From NCBI GenBank assembly GCA_032871835.1, contig CM065297.1, positions 61,429,253 to 61,493,252 on the forward strand: DNA of 64,000 nucleotides. Direction: 5' to 3'. Below the pieces are notes generated by a model that worked only from the letters and a program-made list of their open reading frames with translations, was not told where the DNA came from and did not search any database. The translations under genes were made by a program, and so were the position numbers. This document shows positions 22,485 through 34,038 of this stretch, piece after piece (position 1 is the stretch's first letter; each line of letters opens with the position of its first letter). Source of the DNA: Dipteronia dyeriana (Eukaryota; Streptophyta; Magnoliopsida; Sapindales; Sapindaceae).

Positions 22485-22652
22485 GGTGCAATTAGATTTC
22501 ATTCTTGGCGTGCAAGTAGAAAGCAATGGATTAACCTTCCTTCATTCCTTGATAGGTGAGATTTTCTGTTGTAGTTGACTGTAAATAATCGGTTGTGGAG
22601 GATATCTTGGAGGCAAAGGTGTAGTTTCCTCTTTGGACACTCTCATTAATGG

Positions 22653-22657
22653 TGGCC
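22653..22657. repeat. Target-site duplication of S1, left copy (TGGCC)
   Basis: TGGCC before TGTTAGG, repeated at 24903-24907. The uninterrupted LTR L2 has a single TGGCC at the matching place (17340-17344), which confirms the duplication. Confidence 0.92.
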
Positions 22658-23442
22658 TGTTAGGTTTTAGATTTGTGTTGGCTTGATTCCATAACAAAAT
22701 GCTCTTTGTTTGTATTGCTTAGTTGCTTAGGTGGTTCGTTGTTAGATCGGTCTTCAATGATGGAAAGCGACTTCACATGCAAAGTTCATGTTCAAGAGGA
22801 TATATGCTTACTTGGATACTAAAGTATCAATATTCTTCCTCCTCTTGCAAGGCGTAGGCGCACACATACACAATTCCTTCATACGTGTCCCGGCTTAGTT
22901 GTGCATCATTTTATGTGTACACATAGAAAATTTATATATTTGTGTCCCTGCATCGTAGCACATTATTTGGTATAACCCACTCACACACTTGAAGTTGAAT
23001 GCTCATGCATTGGTATAAAAGTAACATGTTTTCAGAAAATGCATGATTGGAGACTATCTCTATGGAGTTTGCATTATTGTGGGAAATGTGTTTGTTTGTT
23101 TATATGTTTGTATTACATGGATCTTGAAATTGATTTTAGTCTTAGATTATTCATGATTGAGTTCCGGTCATTTCGGTTACTCATACTATTGATTTCAAGT
23201 TCTAAGTCAAAAGATACTACACTTTCAACTCATGTTGCATACATTGTCTTCATCTTCATATATTGAGTCAAATTCTTTATTTCTGGGTTGATTATCTTAT
23301 ATTTCCATGTCCATAAGGAAGTCCCAGTTTTTAATCTTCAAACGGATTCAAATTCTGAGTTCGGAGGCCAAAGAACAGTCGAAGAACGCGAGAGGAGCGC
23401 AAGGGAAGAGGTGTGATGGCACAAGCCATCACTTGGCACCTT

Positions 23443-23513
23443 CCCGAGATGGCGCGTGGCCATCTCGGCCCCAAAGCCTTGCTGCCCTGAGATGCCCACG
23501 TGCCATCTTGGGG
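23443..23513. promoter_or_regulatory. CGG/CCG palindrome pair in S1
   Basis: CCGAGATGG CGCG...CCATCTCGG followed about 20 bp later by GAGATGCCCACGTGCCATCT. Each forms a stem of 7-9 bp. The same pair stands in the promoter region of all A and B LTRs. Conserved CGG/CCG palindromes upstream of the transcription start are a described feature of Sirevirus LTRs. Confidence 0.7.
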
Positions 23514-24262
23514 AGGCACTTAGGCATGAGGGCAATTTGGTCTTTTGGTTTGTTTCTCTTTAGAACCTCTCCTTCCCTCTTATTCATTACTAGTTGAGAA
23601 AAACGAATTTGAAGAACAAGTGCAGAATTTTTCTCTCAACATTTTGATTTTGGTTTTCTTATAACTTCTTCATTTCAACTCCGAATCACTTGATTCAAAA
23701 ACCGATTTCGAGTGTCTTGAATATTTCTACAAACCCCAAGCATTTACAGAACCAAAGGATGTCTAGATCTTTCGTTGTGATCAGATCTTCAGTTCGTGAT
23801 TTTCATCCTTGTTGGTAAAATCATCTTCTTCTTTGTTTTCTTCTTAGATCTTCTTATTGATTGATTCCTTTTGATTAAGAGGCATGAATAAGATGATTTT
23901 GATATCATTTTTTGGTTTGTTGATTTGATTTTCAAGTTTAGCTAGATTTTTGATAAGTTGATTGATTTGTGCTAAACTTGATAAACATGAAATTGTTTCT
24001 AGAAATCTTTTGTTCTTATGCTTGATTGACTATTTCCAGATTTAATTTCATTTTCTAAGAACTAGGCCTACATCAATTGGTATATTCATTTCATTGATTT
24101 GGTTCTTAGTTGATAACATGCTTAGGTTGGCTTGATACATTTGTGATTGTTCATTGAAAGCATAATCTTGCTATCTAGTTGCATGTACCTAGAATTTGTT
24201 GATCATCGTTTTCTATGTTGAGTGCTTGTTTGTGTTTTGCATCCATGATCACTTAGAAGCCT

Positions 24263-24535
24263 TGTAAAGAGGTAGGAAGTCTCATATCTTAGAGTTATTC
24301 TTTGATTTGAGCAATTGGAAGTCTTAGCTAGAGTCGGGAGGACTTGGATAGCTAAGCAAGTGGAAGTCTCGACAAGAGGTGTGAGACCTCGGATTGTTGA
24401 GCAAGGAAGTCTCAACTAGAGTCGGGAGGACTCGGATAGTTGAGAAAGAAGTCTTGCCTAGGGTCGGGAGGATCCGAAAAAGGTGAGCAAGGAATCTTCC
24501 TAGAGACATGAGGTCTTGGAGAGGAAGTCGGCTTA
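24263..24535. repeat. 42-bp tandem repeats in S1
   Basis: Diverged units of the type GAAGTCTYGNCTAGAGTCGG followed by GAGGACTCGGATAGTTGAG. They are the same repeat family as in the A and B LTRs, with about five or six recognisable units here. Confidence 0.75.
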
Positions 24536-24902
24536 ATAGATCACTAGGTTCAAGGGTAGAGTAATAGTGATAGCTTGGAGAGCATGTGTTGATTCCTTGA
24601 GTGTGTAACTCTTATTTGCAATAGTGGATTTGCTTTTTCCGGTGGTCATGGTATCAACCCGTGGATGTTTCCTCTTAGGAGGTTTTACCACGTAAATATC
24701 TTGTGTTGATTTTTAGCATCTTTAATTTCTTCACTTAGTTGATTTGTGTCATTTGCTTTGTCATATATCATTTTGGATATTATGCTAAGTGTTGTATAAG
24801 ATTGCTCGTGTTTTTAAAGAAGATTAAAATTTAAGCATACACCTATTCACCCCCCCTCCCTCTAGGTATATTTTACATTATAATTGGTTAAGGGAATTTA
24901 CA

Positions 24903-25741
24903 TGGCCATTAAAGAGTTGACTAATCTCCCCTTAATTGCGTTGATTATAACATTAATAGAGTTGACTACATCCATTAATATGGTTGACATCATTAATAAG
25001 GTTGACAACCTCCATTAATGCGGTTGACCTCATTAATAGAGTTGAGTATCTCCATTAATACGATTGGCCACGTTAATGTTATCGTAAATGTCATGAAAGT
25101 TAACCCTCTCTTCCTATGCTGTTTGGAGGAGAACTTTGATTTTGTATGTCACTTTGGTGAGGTACTTTATGGAGGTTACCTGAGGTGAAGCTTGGCATAT
25201 CTAGTGTCGAGGTATGCATTGAGTACTGCTCTTGCTACTGGAGACTTGATTCAACCATGTCGGGATCTACACTAAATCTTGCCCTACTCGTGTTGGCACT
25301 TTTTAGTGATGATGGGGCTTTGGGGGCTTCTTTCTTTTTTGCTCAAGCAGGTTGAGACTATACCTTAATAAGGCAGGAAGGCATTTGCAAAATAATTTTG
25401 ACACCCTGAAGGTCTTTTGTTGACAGTTGAGATGGCAGTATGCTCCAGGAAAGTGTCATGAGATACCATGGCCTCGAGGAACCCAGGTCTATCCACGTCG
25501 ACCTAGCTTCGGGCTTCTATCCTGGCATAGAGAGCTTTATATGGTCACGTCAGGCTTTATTTGGTGAGCTTGGATACATGCAAGATGCTCAGATGGTATA
25601 GGCGGCATTGCCTTTCTCCTGTATGATCGTGTGGTAGCTCGACCTTGGGGACCTTGATATAAGCCGGAATTTGGACCCTTGCATGACGTCTGGGAAGTGG
25701 AAAATTTTCCTTTGGTCCCTAGCCATGTTTGGCTATTAAAA
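24903..25741 (-). repeat. T2 3' LTR, third part
   Basis: Begins with the second TGGCC (24903-24907) and ends GGCTATTAAAA (usual TTAACA with one change). It contains the TTGAC repeat array and the purine-rich U3 end. It is followed directly by the polypurine tract, so this is the U3 side of a 3' LTR on the minus strand. Confidence 0.8.
24908..25085. repeat. TTAATA/TTGAC repeat array in T2 LTR
   Basis: Homologous to 17336-17580. TTGAC occurs at 24917, 24962, 24984, 25002 and 25024, three of them with a following pyrimidine as in a W-box. Originally the array lay about 450 bp upstream of the TATA box at 22471-22484, before S1 separated them. Confidence 0.7.
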
Positions 25742-25756
25742 GAAGTCCCCCATGAC
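25742..25756 (-). other. T2 polypurine tract
   Basis: Minus strand GTCATGGGGGACTTC directly before the 3' LTR. The same block, GTCAGAGGGGACTTC, precedes the LTR at 47958-49139. Confidence 0.8.
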
Positions 25757-27490
25757 TTTAAGACTGGTAAATAGTTGGGGTTGGAGTCGAGATATGTAAC
25801 ATTTGAACAATTTTCCTATCTCTTCTTACAGGTAGCCATTACTTGAAATGAAAATCGTTCTCAGCATGTTTGGCTTAGGTGAATCACTGTACAAGCATTC
25901 CTACTTTAGGGATCCTGGTATTTAGGTAAAAAGGTCTTGGTAGGCAACTAGGGCCACTGTTACACAAGGTCTTTATACATAGGTAAAATGTAGGCAAATC
26001 CGGACCTGTAAAATAATGAACAGTGACGGACCACAGATTGGGATATTCCCTTGGTGGAATTTCTGATTCTCTAGTCAGTGTAAAATTTGATAAGTAAGAG
26101 AGGTAAGATGTAACAAACCGTAATGTTTGATCTTATGGGATGAAACTCTTATGGCTAGTTTAGGTACCTAGAGTTCATTTTCTAGGAATCACGGTACATA
26201 GGAAAACTAGCGAAATGATCCCGGTAGGAAACTATGCTATCTAGATCCTTCATAGTGAGGTTGGCCCGGCAAAGGCAGCAGGAAGACCATTTGGTTGTCC
26301 TGGTCTCGTGATCTAGCAGTCAACTATGCTCTTATGATCAGATCCTTCTTAGGGGTGGTAGCTCGACCAAGGCATTAAGAATGCTGGCTAGTTATCCTGG
26401 TCTCGAGATCTGGATGACAACTATGCTCTTACACTCTGACCCTTCTTGAGGGTGGTAGCCCGACCAAGGCATTTGGAATGCTAGCTAGCTATCCTGATCT
26501 CGATATCTAGACGGTAACTATGCATTTACACTCAGACTCTTCTTGGGGCGGTAGCCCGACCAAGGCACCAGGAATGCAAGCTAGCTATCATGGTATCAAG
26601 ATCTAGACGGCAACTATGCTCCTACACTCAGACCCTTCCTAGCGAGGGGTGGTGCCCGGCCAAGTAACCAGGGGTAGTAAGTGGGCTTCCCCGACCTATC
26701 CCTGGTCTTGAGGTGATCATTGTCAAAATACCATGGCGATCCTCCTAGAAGGATTAATCTAGTCCAGGGCATCAAGAGTGTTGTGTAGCTCTCCTAGTAA
26801 TGGTGATCCTCTTAGAGGGGTTTGATCCAGTCAAGGGTATCTCAATCGTAGGCGAATGGTGTTCACAGGAGAACTATCACAGAGATCAAAATCAAAGGAG
26901 ATACAAACTCATGATGTTACGAATACGAGGTTGTATCAACGCAAGGTGGTACTGGTTGGTAACCAACCTCGCTCTAGGAGCTTTTTCATGAGTAAAATCT
27001 CTTGTAATGATCTGAGTTATGGGTGTAGATGATAGAGTTACCATCCCTAAAAGGAATTTTTCATTGTGATCCGGTCACTATGAGAAATCGTCCCACATTA
27101 GGGTTACCGCCCCTTCCACGAGAGTACTAGAGAGAATAATGGGCTCCTAGTCCCAAGTGATGTAATTGGTTTAGATGAATGTTTGGGGTAGATAAGAATC
27201 ATCAATAATTATAATGGAGCTCGAGACGCCACTGTGAGTTAATCGGGACCTCTAGGTGCTTCCCGAACGGATTGAGGCATCGATGGCTCACCACAGCATT
27301 GAACTGCTTGGTACAAATGGAGAGGAGCAATCGGTATGATAATCTTTGAGAGCAAGTTATTTCTGCTAAGGTTGAGCTCGTGCAAGCCAATGAGGATGGC
27401 TATTTCTTTGCAACCTACCAGGTCGATCAGGCTCTACCTCTCTATAAAGTCCTCATTTATTGATTGGCTTATCTCGTAAACAAACCACAT
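25757..27490 (-). other. T2 internal DNA, 3' side; non-coding with tandem repeats
   Basis: About 1.7 kb next to the 3' LTR. It contains the tandem repeat array 26230-26680 and no gag or pol motif. On the plus strand around 27345-27450 a short open stretch reads VELVQANEDGYFFATYQ, of no recognised family, ending where S2 begins. In Tat elements this is the place of long, repeat-rich untranslated DNA between integrase and the 3' LTR. Confidence 0.6.
26230..26680. repeat. Tandem repeats, about 110-120 bp units, in T2
   Basis: At least four diverged units. Each contains GGTAGCCCGACCAAGGCA, then GGAATGCTAGCTAGCTATCC, then a block like GATCTAGACGGCAACTATGC, then CTCAGACCCTTCTT. Clear starts of the GACCAAGGCA block are near 26350, 26462 and 26557, and a fourth, changed copy (GGCCAAGTAACCAGG) is near 26658. 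The first unit (26230-26330) is the most diverged. Confidence 0.8.
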
Positions 27491-29046
27491 TTTGGGGTTT
27501 GATATAAGGGTAGCTTAGGCTCTCAAAACCTCAAGAGAAAAAGCAATAAAGGTAAATTTCTATGTGCTTACTTATTTTGAAGAGATATAGTTGCACACAC
27601 TCACAACTCATACATATTGCTTATTCGTATATGTTGTGTGTCTATATCAGTGTGCATTCATGATTCGATAACTCATCTAGCATGTTTATTTTGATCACAT
27701 CATTGCATTTGAAATGACATGCATTATGTGTTGCTCTTACACACATTCTTCTAGAATTAGAATTGTTATATTTGACTTGGTATGCTTATGTGCATCATTG
27801 TCTTACCTTGCTTTCATTGTGTGTTTTAGTGTGGTGGATTTTTTAAGTTGAAAAATTCATAATAGGGCAATGCGTGGATCTATGTGTAGGTACCCTACCC
27901 GTGCAGTGAGAAGATTGAGATTTTCAATCTTTCAGTGTCAGGTCAATACGCGAACACTTGCACTGGTCTGAACCCGCTCAGTCCCGTGCATTTCACTGTA
28001 TGAGATTTTCATCTCCCTGGTTGAGGCCAATGCACGGACATGTGAGCAATAGAGCGCGAGTGTGCTTGGGTCTGAACCCGTGTACAACCCAGCCATTATG
28101 TGGATCTGGCAGATTTTTTTAAAATGACAGCACTTTGTTTTTGTCCCATACAAATATGTCTCTTCATATTCATGTCGTTTCAAGAGTTCTATTTTTCATT
28201 CTTTTCTCTTAGAACATCCTTCAAGAGAAAATATCTTCCAAGAACTCACCTTTATACACTCAAAGCTTTTCCTTTGATCTTAAAAACATCATCTTGAATC
28301 ATCTAAGTCTGTTTAGAGTGCATCCATACACGGTTAAGCCTCATCACATCTTGTTAGGTAAGTTTCTCGCTATCTTCATATAAGTTAAGTGTTTTACTTA
28401 CCAAGCCATCTCTTTCATGATTTGTATGCTCTTAGAGTATAATCTAGATACAAATAGAGATTATTTGTGATGAAATGATTAAGTGTTGTATTATGATTGC
28501 TTCATAGGATTGTTTGATCTATGTTAGCTAAGCTTTATAAACAAGTCATTTAGATCTCGATATCTAGGATTGTTTTATATGCCATCTCATCATCCTCGAT
28601 AAGCATCTAAGGTTCCCTAGCCTTGTTTATTCTTTGAATATCTTTATATATTCACTTAGGTCATTTTATCTCTTCATTGAGAAGTAAGTCTTGTGTTGCT
28701 TCCGCTAGTAGGTTGCTTCAAGCACAAGCAAATTGGATCAGGTTCACTTATGCCGGGATTAGGTAGTGGTTGTGGGTTATTTACCGGGATTAGGTTGTAA
28801 CACCAATATCGTTAGTGGATTCAAGGTTCGAGTGTGGCTCACCTAACAGCCCATGGTTTTTCCCAGTTGGAGGGTTTCCACGTATATCTCAAGTGTCATT
28901 CCGCACTTATTACACTTGCGATATTATGGCGACTAGTTAGGGGCATTTTCGTTAATTCTTCATTAACGAAAAATTGGGTAAAATTGGTTAAAATCTATTC
29001 ACCCCCCTCCTCTAGATTATTATTAAACACACCATTATTTGTTTCA
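27491..29046 (+). repeat. S2 5' LTR (left boundary approximate)
   Basis: From about 27606 to 29046 it matches 32097-33556. It ends CCATTATTTGTTTCA, followed by the primer site. It has the usual Sirevirus-like 3' part: GTTTTTCCCAGTTGGAGGG, then TTTCCACGTATATC, then ATTCACCCCCCTCCTCTAG about 40-55 bp before the end. It is a different LTR family from A/B, sharing only this layout. Confidence 0.75.
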
Positions 29047-29063
29047 ATTGGTACCAAAGCGGG
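29047..29063 (+). other. S2 primer-binding site
   Basis: ATTGGTACCAAAGCGGG, close to the TTGGTATCAGAGCGGG site complementary to initiator-Met tRNA used by copia elements. Confidence 0.8.
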
Positions 29064-29171
29064 TTCCTAGACATACATAGATGACCCTTGCTTATTTTGG
29101 TGCATTTTGCATTTAGTGTGTTTCTTTGATCATTCATACATTTGCATTCATTTCATTCATTCATAAACACT

Positions 29172-31270
29172 ATGAGTGGAAGTGGTGGCAACGAGGGCGC
29201 TTCTAGCACAAGACCTCCCTTTCTCACTGGGTTGAATTATGCCTCTTAGAAAGGCAAGATGGAGTCGTACATTTGTCAAATCCATGATAGGGTATGGATG
29301 GCGGTTGAAGACGGCTATACATCACTGATGATGACTCCTACGGATGAAGGAGAGGATGTACTCAAGCCAAAGGCACAATGGAACGCACAAGATTTTGAGA
29401 CATCAAAATGGAATATAAAGGTAATGCATGCCGTCCTATGTGTAATGGATGAAAATCAAAATAAGTTGGTTCAAAACACTAGGATAGCTAAAGGGGCATG
29501 GGATATCCTAGAGGTTTCACATGAGGGAACCGATATGGTTAAGGAATCGATGCTTCAAGTTCTCCAAACTCAATTTGAATTGCTCAAGATGGATAAGAAC
29601 GAGTGCTTTAATGACTTTGAAGTTAGATTGATGGACATTGTGAACCAAAATCATCAACTTGGTGACCCTTATTCAAATAGGAAGATTAAACAAAAGATTA
29701 TGAGATCTCTACTCAAAGATTTGAGTCCAAGGTAACGGATTTAGAAGAGAATAGTGCTTACAAGGATATGAAACCGAGTGAGGCGATTGGGAGACATCTA
29801 GTTTATGAATATAGGAAGTGTCCTACCTCCACACCTCCTAAAAAAAGGGAATTGTTTTAAAAGCCTCCAAAGATGAAAAGGAAGAGATAGATGAGTCGGA
29901 TGAAGAAATGACCTTCTTGATGAGAAAGTTCAAGAAATTCTACAAGTCTGAGAAGAAAGGTGTCAGATCCAAGGGCCAAGGCTTGAAGAAAAAGACTTCC
30001 TTCAAAAAGCTTGAGCCTAGGAAAGAAAAGACCGAAAAGAAAGGGATCCGATGTTATGAATGTGGTGGGATAGGTCACTTTGCCCCTGATTGTACCAATC
30101 GTAATGTTAAGAAAAAGGGAAAAGTGATGGCCGCCACATGGAGTGAAAGTGATAACTCTTATAAAGGAGATGAGTCTTCGGATGATGAAGAACTCATGGC
30201 TAACTTCGTACCCTTTACATCTTCTCATAGGAGCAAAGATGCTTGTGAAGAAGAAGATGAGAGTTAGGAGGAAAGACTCAAGTGATGATGGATCTTCATC
30301 ATAATCCATAAATGGAAATGTGGATAAGATTGACCTCAAGGACTATATGGCTAGGTTTGAGAGTTCAAGGTTAAAGAACAAGAATGAAATTAAGAGATTA
30401 AAGGAAGAAAACCTATAGCTTTCAACTCAAGTTGACCAATTAAGTTAAGAGTTGGTGAGAACCGTGAATAGTGAAGATAAGCTAAGAAAGGAATCAGACT
30501 TATCTAATAGAAGTGAAGAAGGGTTGAAGAAAGAGCTTGAAGATGCTAGAAAGCTGATGGCCAAGATGAACTCTAACACTAAAAAACTTGACTACGTGTT
30601 AGATGTTGGAAAGAGGCCAAGTGATTAGAAGAGGCATGGGTTTGAAGATAACAAGATGTCCTCCACTCCAAGGAAGACCATATTTATCAAGAGCATGAAT
30701 ATCAAGGAGTCATCTCTTCATCAATCACCTAGGAAGAAACTTGACCTAGGAAAGTGTTCAAGAAGTGCTCAAGTGAAGGTGGGGCCAAGAAGTCTACCTC
30801 AAGCTCATCCTACAAGAACTCCTCCAGCTAACTTCCCTCAACTGAAAGCTAATAAAGGGAAGAAACCTATCATGTAAGCTCAACCAAGGAAGCAATCAAG
30901 TCATGTTCAACAACAAAGAATGAGAGATCCTCAACAACAACCAAGACAACCACAAAGACATGGGAATTCTCTAATGCATCCTCAAGGTTATGGTATGATT
31001 CCTAATTTCATTCCTACATGTCATTTTTGTGGTATTGATAGTCATATTAGACCAAATTGCTTTCGATATATTAAATTATGTAGAATTGAAAGCATGACAG
31101 AAAAGAAAAAGAATAAAGCCGAGATGCATGTCACTAAGAAAAATTAAACTCTTTTGCATGATCCTAGGACATCTAGAGCCCATGTACCATTGACCACTAG
31201 AAAATAAAATGTTGCACCTAGGTGGATTAGAAGAGATGAACACTTTTGCCATGTTACAAAAATTGCATTG
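29172..31270 (+). pseudogene. S2 gag with two zinc knuckles
   Basis: Gag builds the particle and binds RNA. The start ATG at 29172 gives MSGSGGNEGASSTRPP, the typical Ser/Gly-rich start of plant copia Gag, then a stop (TAG at the usual Trp). 29259-29735 holds the UBN2-type core (KAQWNAQDFETSKWN, KGAWDILEVSHEG, FELLKMDKNE). A frameshift near 29723 and a stop near 29857 follow. A CCHC knuckle, CYECGGIGHFAPDC, is at about 30052, then a Lys/Glu-rich coiled-coil-like stretch (30340-30640) and a second knuckle, CHFCGIDSHIRPNC, at about 31019. The long Gag with two knuckles fits Sirevirus-type copia. Confidence 0.85.
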
Positions 31271-32096
31271 AAAGCCAATTCTTATAATTTTTGGTACTTG
31301 GATAGTGAGTGCTCTAGGCACATGACAAGTGATAAGAGTTTCCTTGAGACTCTTGTCATCGAGGATGGAGGAAATGTCACCTTTGGTGATGGATCCAAGA
31401 AGAAAGTTAAAGGGAAATGAACCATTTCAATTCCCGGATTCCCCTCCTTATCTAATTCTTTGTATGTTAATAGCCTTAAAATCAAATTGATAAGCATTTC
31501 ACATCTTACTGATAAAGGACTTTCCATCTCGTTTAGCAAAATTGAATGCTCTATCCTATTTCCCAATGGACAAACTTTGTTAAAAGGTATGAGATTTGGC
31601 GACAATTGCTATTGTCTTGAAGCTAGAGTGGTATCTTGCAATGTGTCCAAGGATGAACAAATTGAGTTGTGGCATGAAAGACTTGGCCACATGAACTATC
31701 GAGATTTACGAATATTAGATAAGTTCAATGTTGTACGAGGCCTACCCAAGCTTGGGAAGAAAGCCAATGGTGTTGGACCTTGCCATCAAGAGAAACAAAC
31801 CAAAAGCATGCACAAAAAGGACAAGTATCTCTCTACCAAGGAAATTTTAGAGCTTCTCCACATGTATCTTATGGGTCCCATGCAAACCGAGAGTTTAGGT
31901 GCAAAGAGACACATTTTTGTTTGTGTAGATGATTTCACTAGCTACACATGGACTTACTTTCTTAGAGAAAAATCAAAAACTTTTGACAAGTTTAAAATGC
32001 TTTGTACCAAAATTTAACATGAAATGAACTCTAATATTAAAAGCATTAAACGGATTAGGAGTGACAATGGGAAGGAGTTTGAGAATGCACATTTTG
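31271..32096 (+). pseudogene. S2 protease, GAG-pre-integrase and truncated integrase
   Basis: The protease motif appears at about 31296 as LDSECSRHM, where copia elements have DSGCSRHM; the catalytic Asp is kept but the Gly is now Glu. A stop (TGA) lies near 31420. The frame at 31460-32017 contains LWHERLGHMNYRDL of the pre-integrase domain and FVCVDDFTSYTWTYFL, holding the first integrase Asp. After another stop, RSDNGKEFEN (about 32061-32090) holds the second Asp. The coding sequence then breaks off in the 3' LTR at about 32096, before the catalytic Glu, so integrase is inactive and reverse transcriptase is absent. Confidence 0.88.
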
Positions 32097-33556
32097 ATAA
32101 CTCATACATATTGCTTATTTGTATATGTTGTGAGTTTATATGAGTACACATTCATGATTTGATAACTCTTCTTGCATGTTTATTTTGATCACATCTTTGC
32201 ATTTGAAATGACATGCAATATGTGTTGCTCTTACACACACACATTATTCTAGAGTTTGAATTGTTATATTTGACTTGGTATGCTTATATGCTTCATTGCC
32301 TTACTTTGCTTTCATTGTGTGTTTTGGTGTGGTGGATTTTTCAAGTTGAAAAATCCATAACAAGGCAATGCGTGGGTCTATGCACGGGTAACCTACCTAC
32401 GCACTACCATGTAGTGAGAAGATTGAGATTTTCAATCTCTCGGTGTTAGTTCAGTGTGAGACACTTGAGCGGGTCTAGACCCGCGTAGTCCCCCGTATTT
32501 CACTGGGTGAGATTTTCATTTCTCTGGTTGAGGCCAATGCACAGACATTTGTACGGCAGAGAGTGAGTGTGCACGTGTAACTGAACGGGTCGGGACCCAC
32601 TTACAACCCGTACATTATGTTGATCTGGTAGATTTAATTAAAATGACAGCACTTCATTTTGTCCTATATAAATATGTCTCTTCATATTCAGGTTGTTTCA
32701 AGAGTTCCATTTTACATTCTTTACTCTTTGAACATCATTGAAGAGAAAATATCTTCCAAGAATCACCTTTATACACTTAAAGCTTTTCCTTTGATCGTAA
32801 AAACATCATCTAAGTCTATTTAGAGTGCATCCATACATGGTTACGCATCATCACATCTTGTTTGGTAAGTTTCTCACTATCTTCATATAAGTTAAGTGTT
32901 TTCCTTACCAAGCCATCTCTTTTATGATTTGTATGCTCTTAGAATATAATCTAGATACAAATAGAGATTGTTTGCGATGAAATGATTGAGTATGGTACTG
33001 TGATAGCTTCACAGGATTGTTTGATCTATGTTAGCTAAGCTTTATGAACATGTCATTTAGCTCTTGATATCTAGGATTGTTTTATATGCCATCTCATCAT
33101 CCTAGATAAGCATCTAAGGTTCCCTAGCCTTGTTTTTTCTCTGAATATATTTGTATATTCGCATAAGCCATTTTATCTCTTCATTAAGAAGTAAGTCTTG
33201 TGTTGCTTCTGGTAGTAGGTTGCTTCAAGCATAAGAAAATTGGACTAGGTTCACTCGTACCGGGATTAGGTAGTGGTTGTGGGTTATTTATTTGGATTTG
33301 GTAGTAACATCATTATCATTAATGGATTCAAGGTTTGAGTGTGGCTCACTTAAGAACCAGTGGTTTTTCCCAGTTGGAGGGTTTCCACGTATATCTTAAG
33401 TGTCTTTTATCATTCCGCATTTATTACACTTGCGATATTATGGTGACTAGTTAAGGGCATTTTGTCTTTTGTTCATTAGCAAACAATTGGGTAAAAATCA
33501 ATTTAAATCTATTCACCCCCTCTAGATTATTATTAAACACACCATAATTTGTTTCA
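32097..33556 (+). repeat. S2 3' LTR, 5' part missing
   Basis: Matches 27606-29046, with the same end (CATAATTTGTTTCA). It starts within the LTR, directly attached to integrase sequence, so one deletion removed reverse transcriptase, RNase H, the polypurine tract and the first LTR bases. GATAACTCATACA occurs at 32097 and a similar GATAACTC at 32160, which may have guided the deletion. Confidence 0.85.
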
Positions 33557-34038
33557 CTTTCCCATTAAGTGTCATTGATGGATGGAAAAGGGAGGGAATT
33601 AAGAAGACTGTTGTTGAGATGGCTATGTACGCTCTTACCGCAGTTGGCAAGTCTTGGGTTACTGAAGCAGACCCTGGTTTGAACTCCCATGTTATAGCAG
33701 AGGATCAATCCAAAGAGGGAGCTTCAAACTATCCTACCTCTCCACCAAGACCTACTAAGGAGGTACTGGACCAGACTGAAACTACCAATGAGGGGAAGGT
33801 TCAGACTGGTTTAGTTGAAGAGGGAGATATCAAGGTTGGCCCAATTCTGATGAAGATGGTGGTCCATGCTGGCAGAGTAAAGATGGAAGACATCCTTGTT
33901 GGGTCTACTCAAATAAAAGCCATAACTGAGGTGGTTGTGCAGGTGGTAGGTGAGCCCCCAAGTGATCTAGAAGTAGATATTTTGGATAGGGAAACTAGTC
34001 TTTCAGGGGAGGTCAAAACTAGACGAAGGAGGAGCTGA
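33557..34038 (+). pseudogene. Reading frame of unknown function, antisense within T2
   Basis: A plus-strand frame is open from the S2 boundary through the ATG at 33619 to 34038, so its true N-terminus was probably cut by S2. It reads FPLSVIDGWKREGIKK, then MAMYALTAVGKSWV, then a Pro/Thr-rich part and a repetitive Val/Glu/Lys-rich part (VQTGLVEEGDIKVG, VHAGRVKMEDILVG). Similar wording in broken frames (VHTKAIMVEEV near 34745) suggests it once continued. I recognise no domain. Tat-lineage elements are known to carry extra frames, some antisense between pol and the 3' LTR; this is a candidate only. Confidence 0.35.

Larger units (their letters stand above)
22007..22657 (-). repeat. T2 3' LTR, second part
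   Basis: Continues the LTR from 18904, matching 16715-17345 of the solo LTR L2 and 47800-47950 of the 5' LTR. It carries a (TA)n run (22162-22190) and a TATA box on the minus strand (22471-22484). It is cut at 22657 by the solo LTR S1. Confidence 0.8.
22658..24902 (+). repeat. Solo LTR S1, Sirevirus-like, related to the A/B family
   Basis: 2245 bp from TGTTAGGTTTTAG to GGGAATTTACA with TGGCC on both sides. The start, the promoter region with CCGAGATGG...CCATCTCGG palindromes (23443-23513), the 42/85-bp repeats (about 24265-24535) and the C-rich block before the end (24848-24865) are all shared with the A and B LTRs, but the 3' end sequence differs. No internal DNA remains, so this is a solo LTR left by LTR-LTR recombination. 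Orientation is opposite to the T2 host LTR. Confidence 0.88.
27491..33556 (+). mobile_element. Sirevirus-like copia element S2, truncated in integrase and in 3' LTR
   Basis: Plus-strand element with a 5' LTR ending at 29046, a Met-tRNA primer site, gag with two zinc knuckles, protease, GAG-pre-integrase domain and the first part of integrase, then a direct jump at about 32096 into the middle of the 3' LTR, which ends at 33556. Reverse transcriptase and RNase H are missing. The left end of the 5' LTR is not certain (somewhere in 27400-27600), because the 3' LTR lacks that part and no target duplication could be matched to CTTTC at 33557-33561. Confidence 0.8.

Noticed and set aside
23331..23597. 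Overlapping open frames around the S1 promoter region
   Set aside because: They follow the GC-rich palindromes in an LTR; the same chance frames appear in the A and B LTRs (44593-44938, 52023-52299, 59749-59959).
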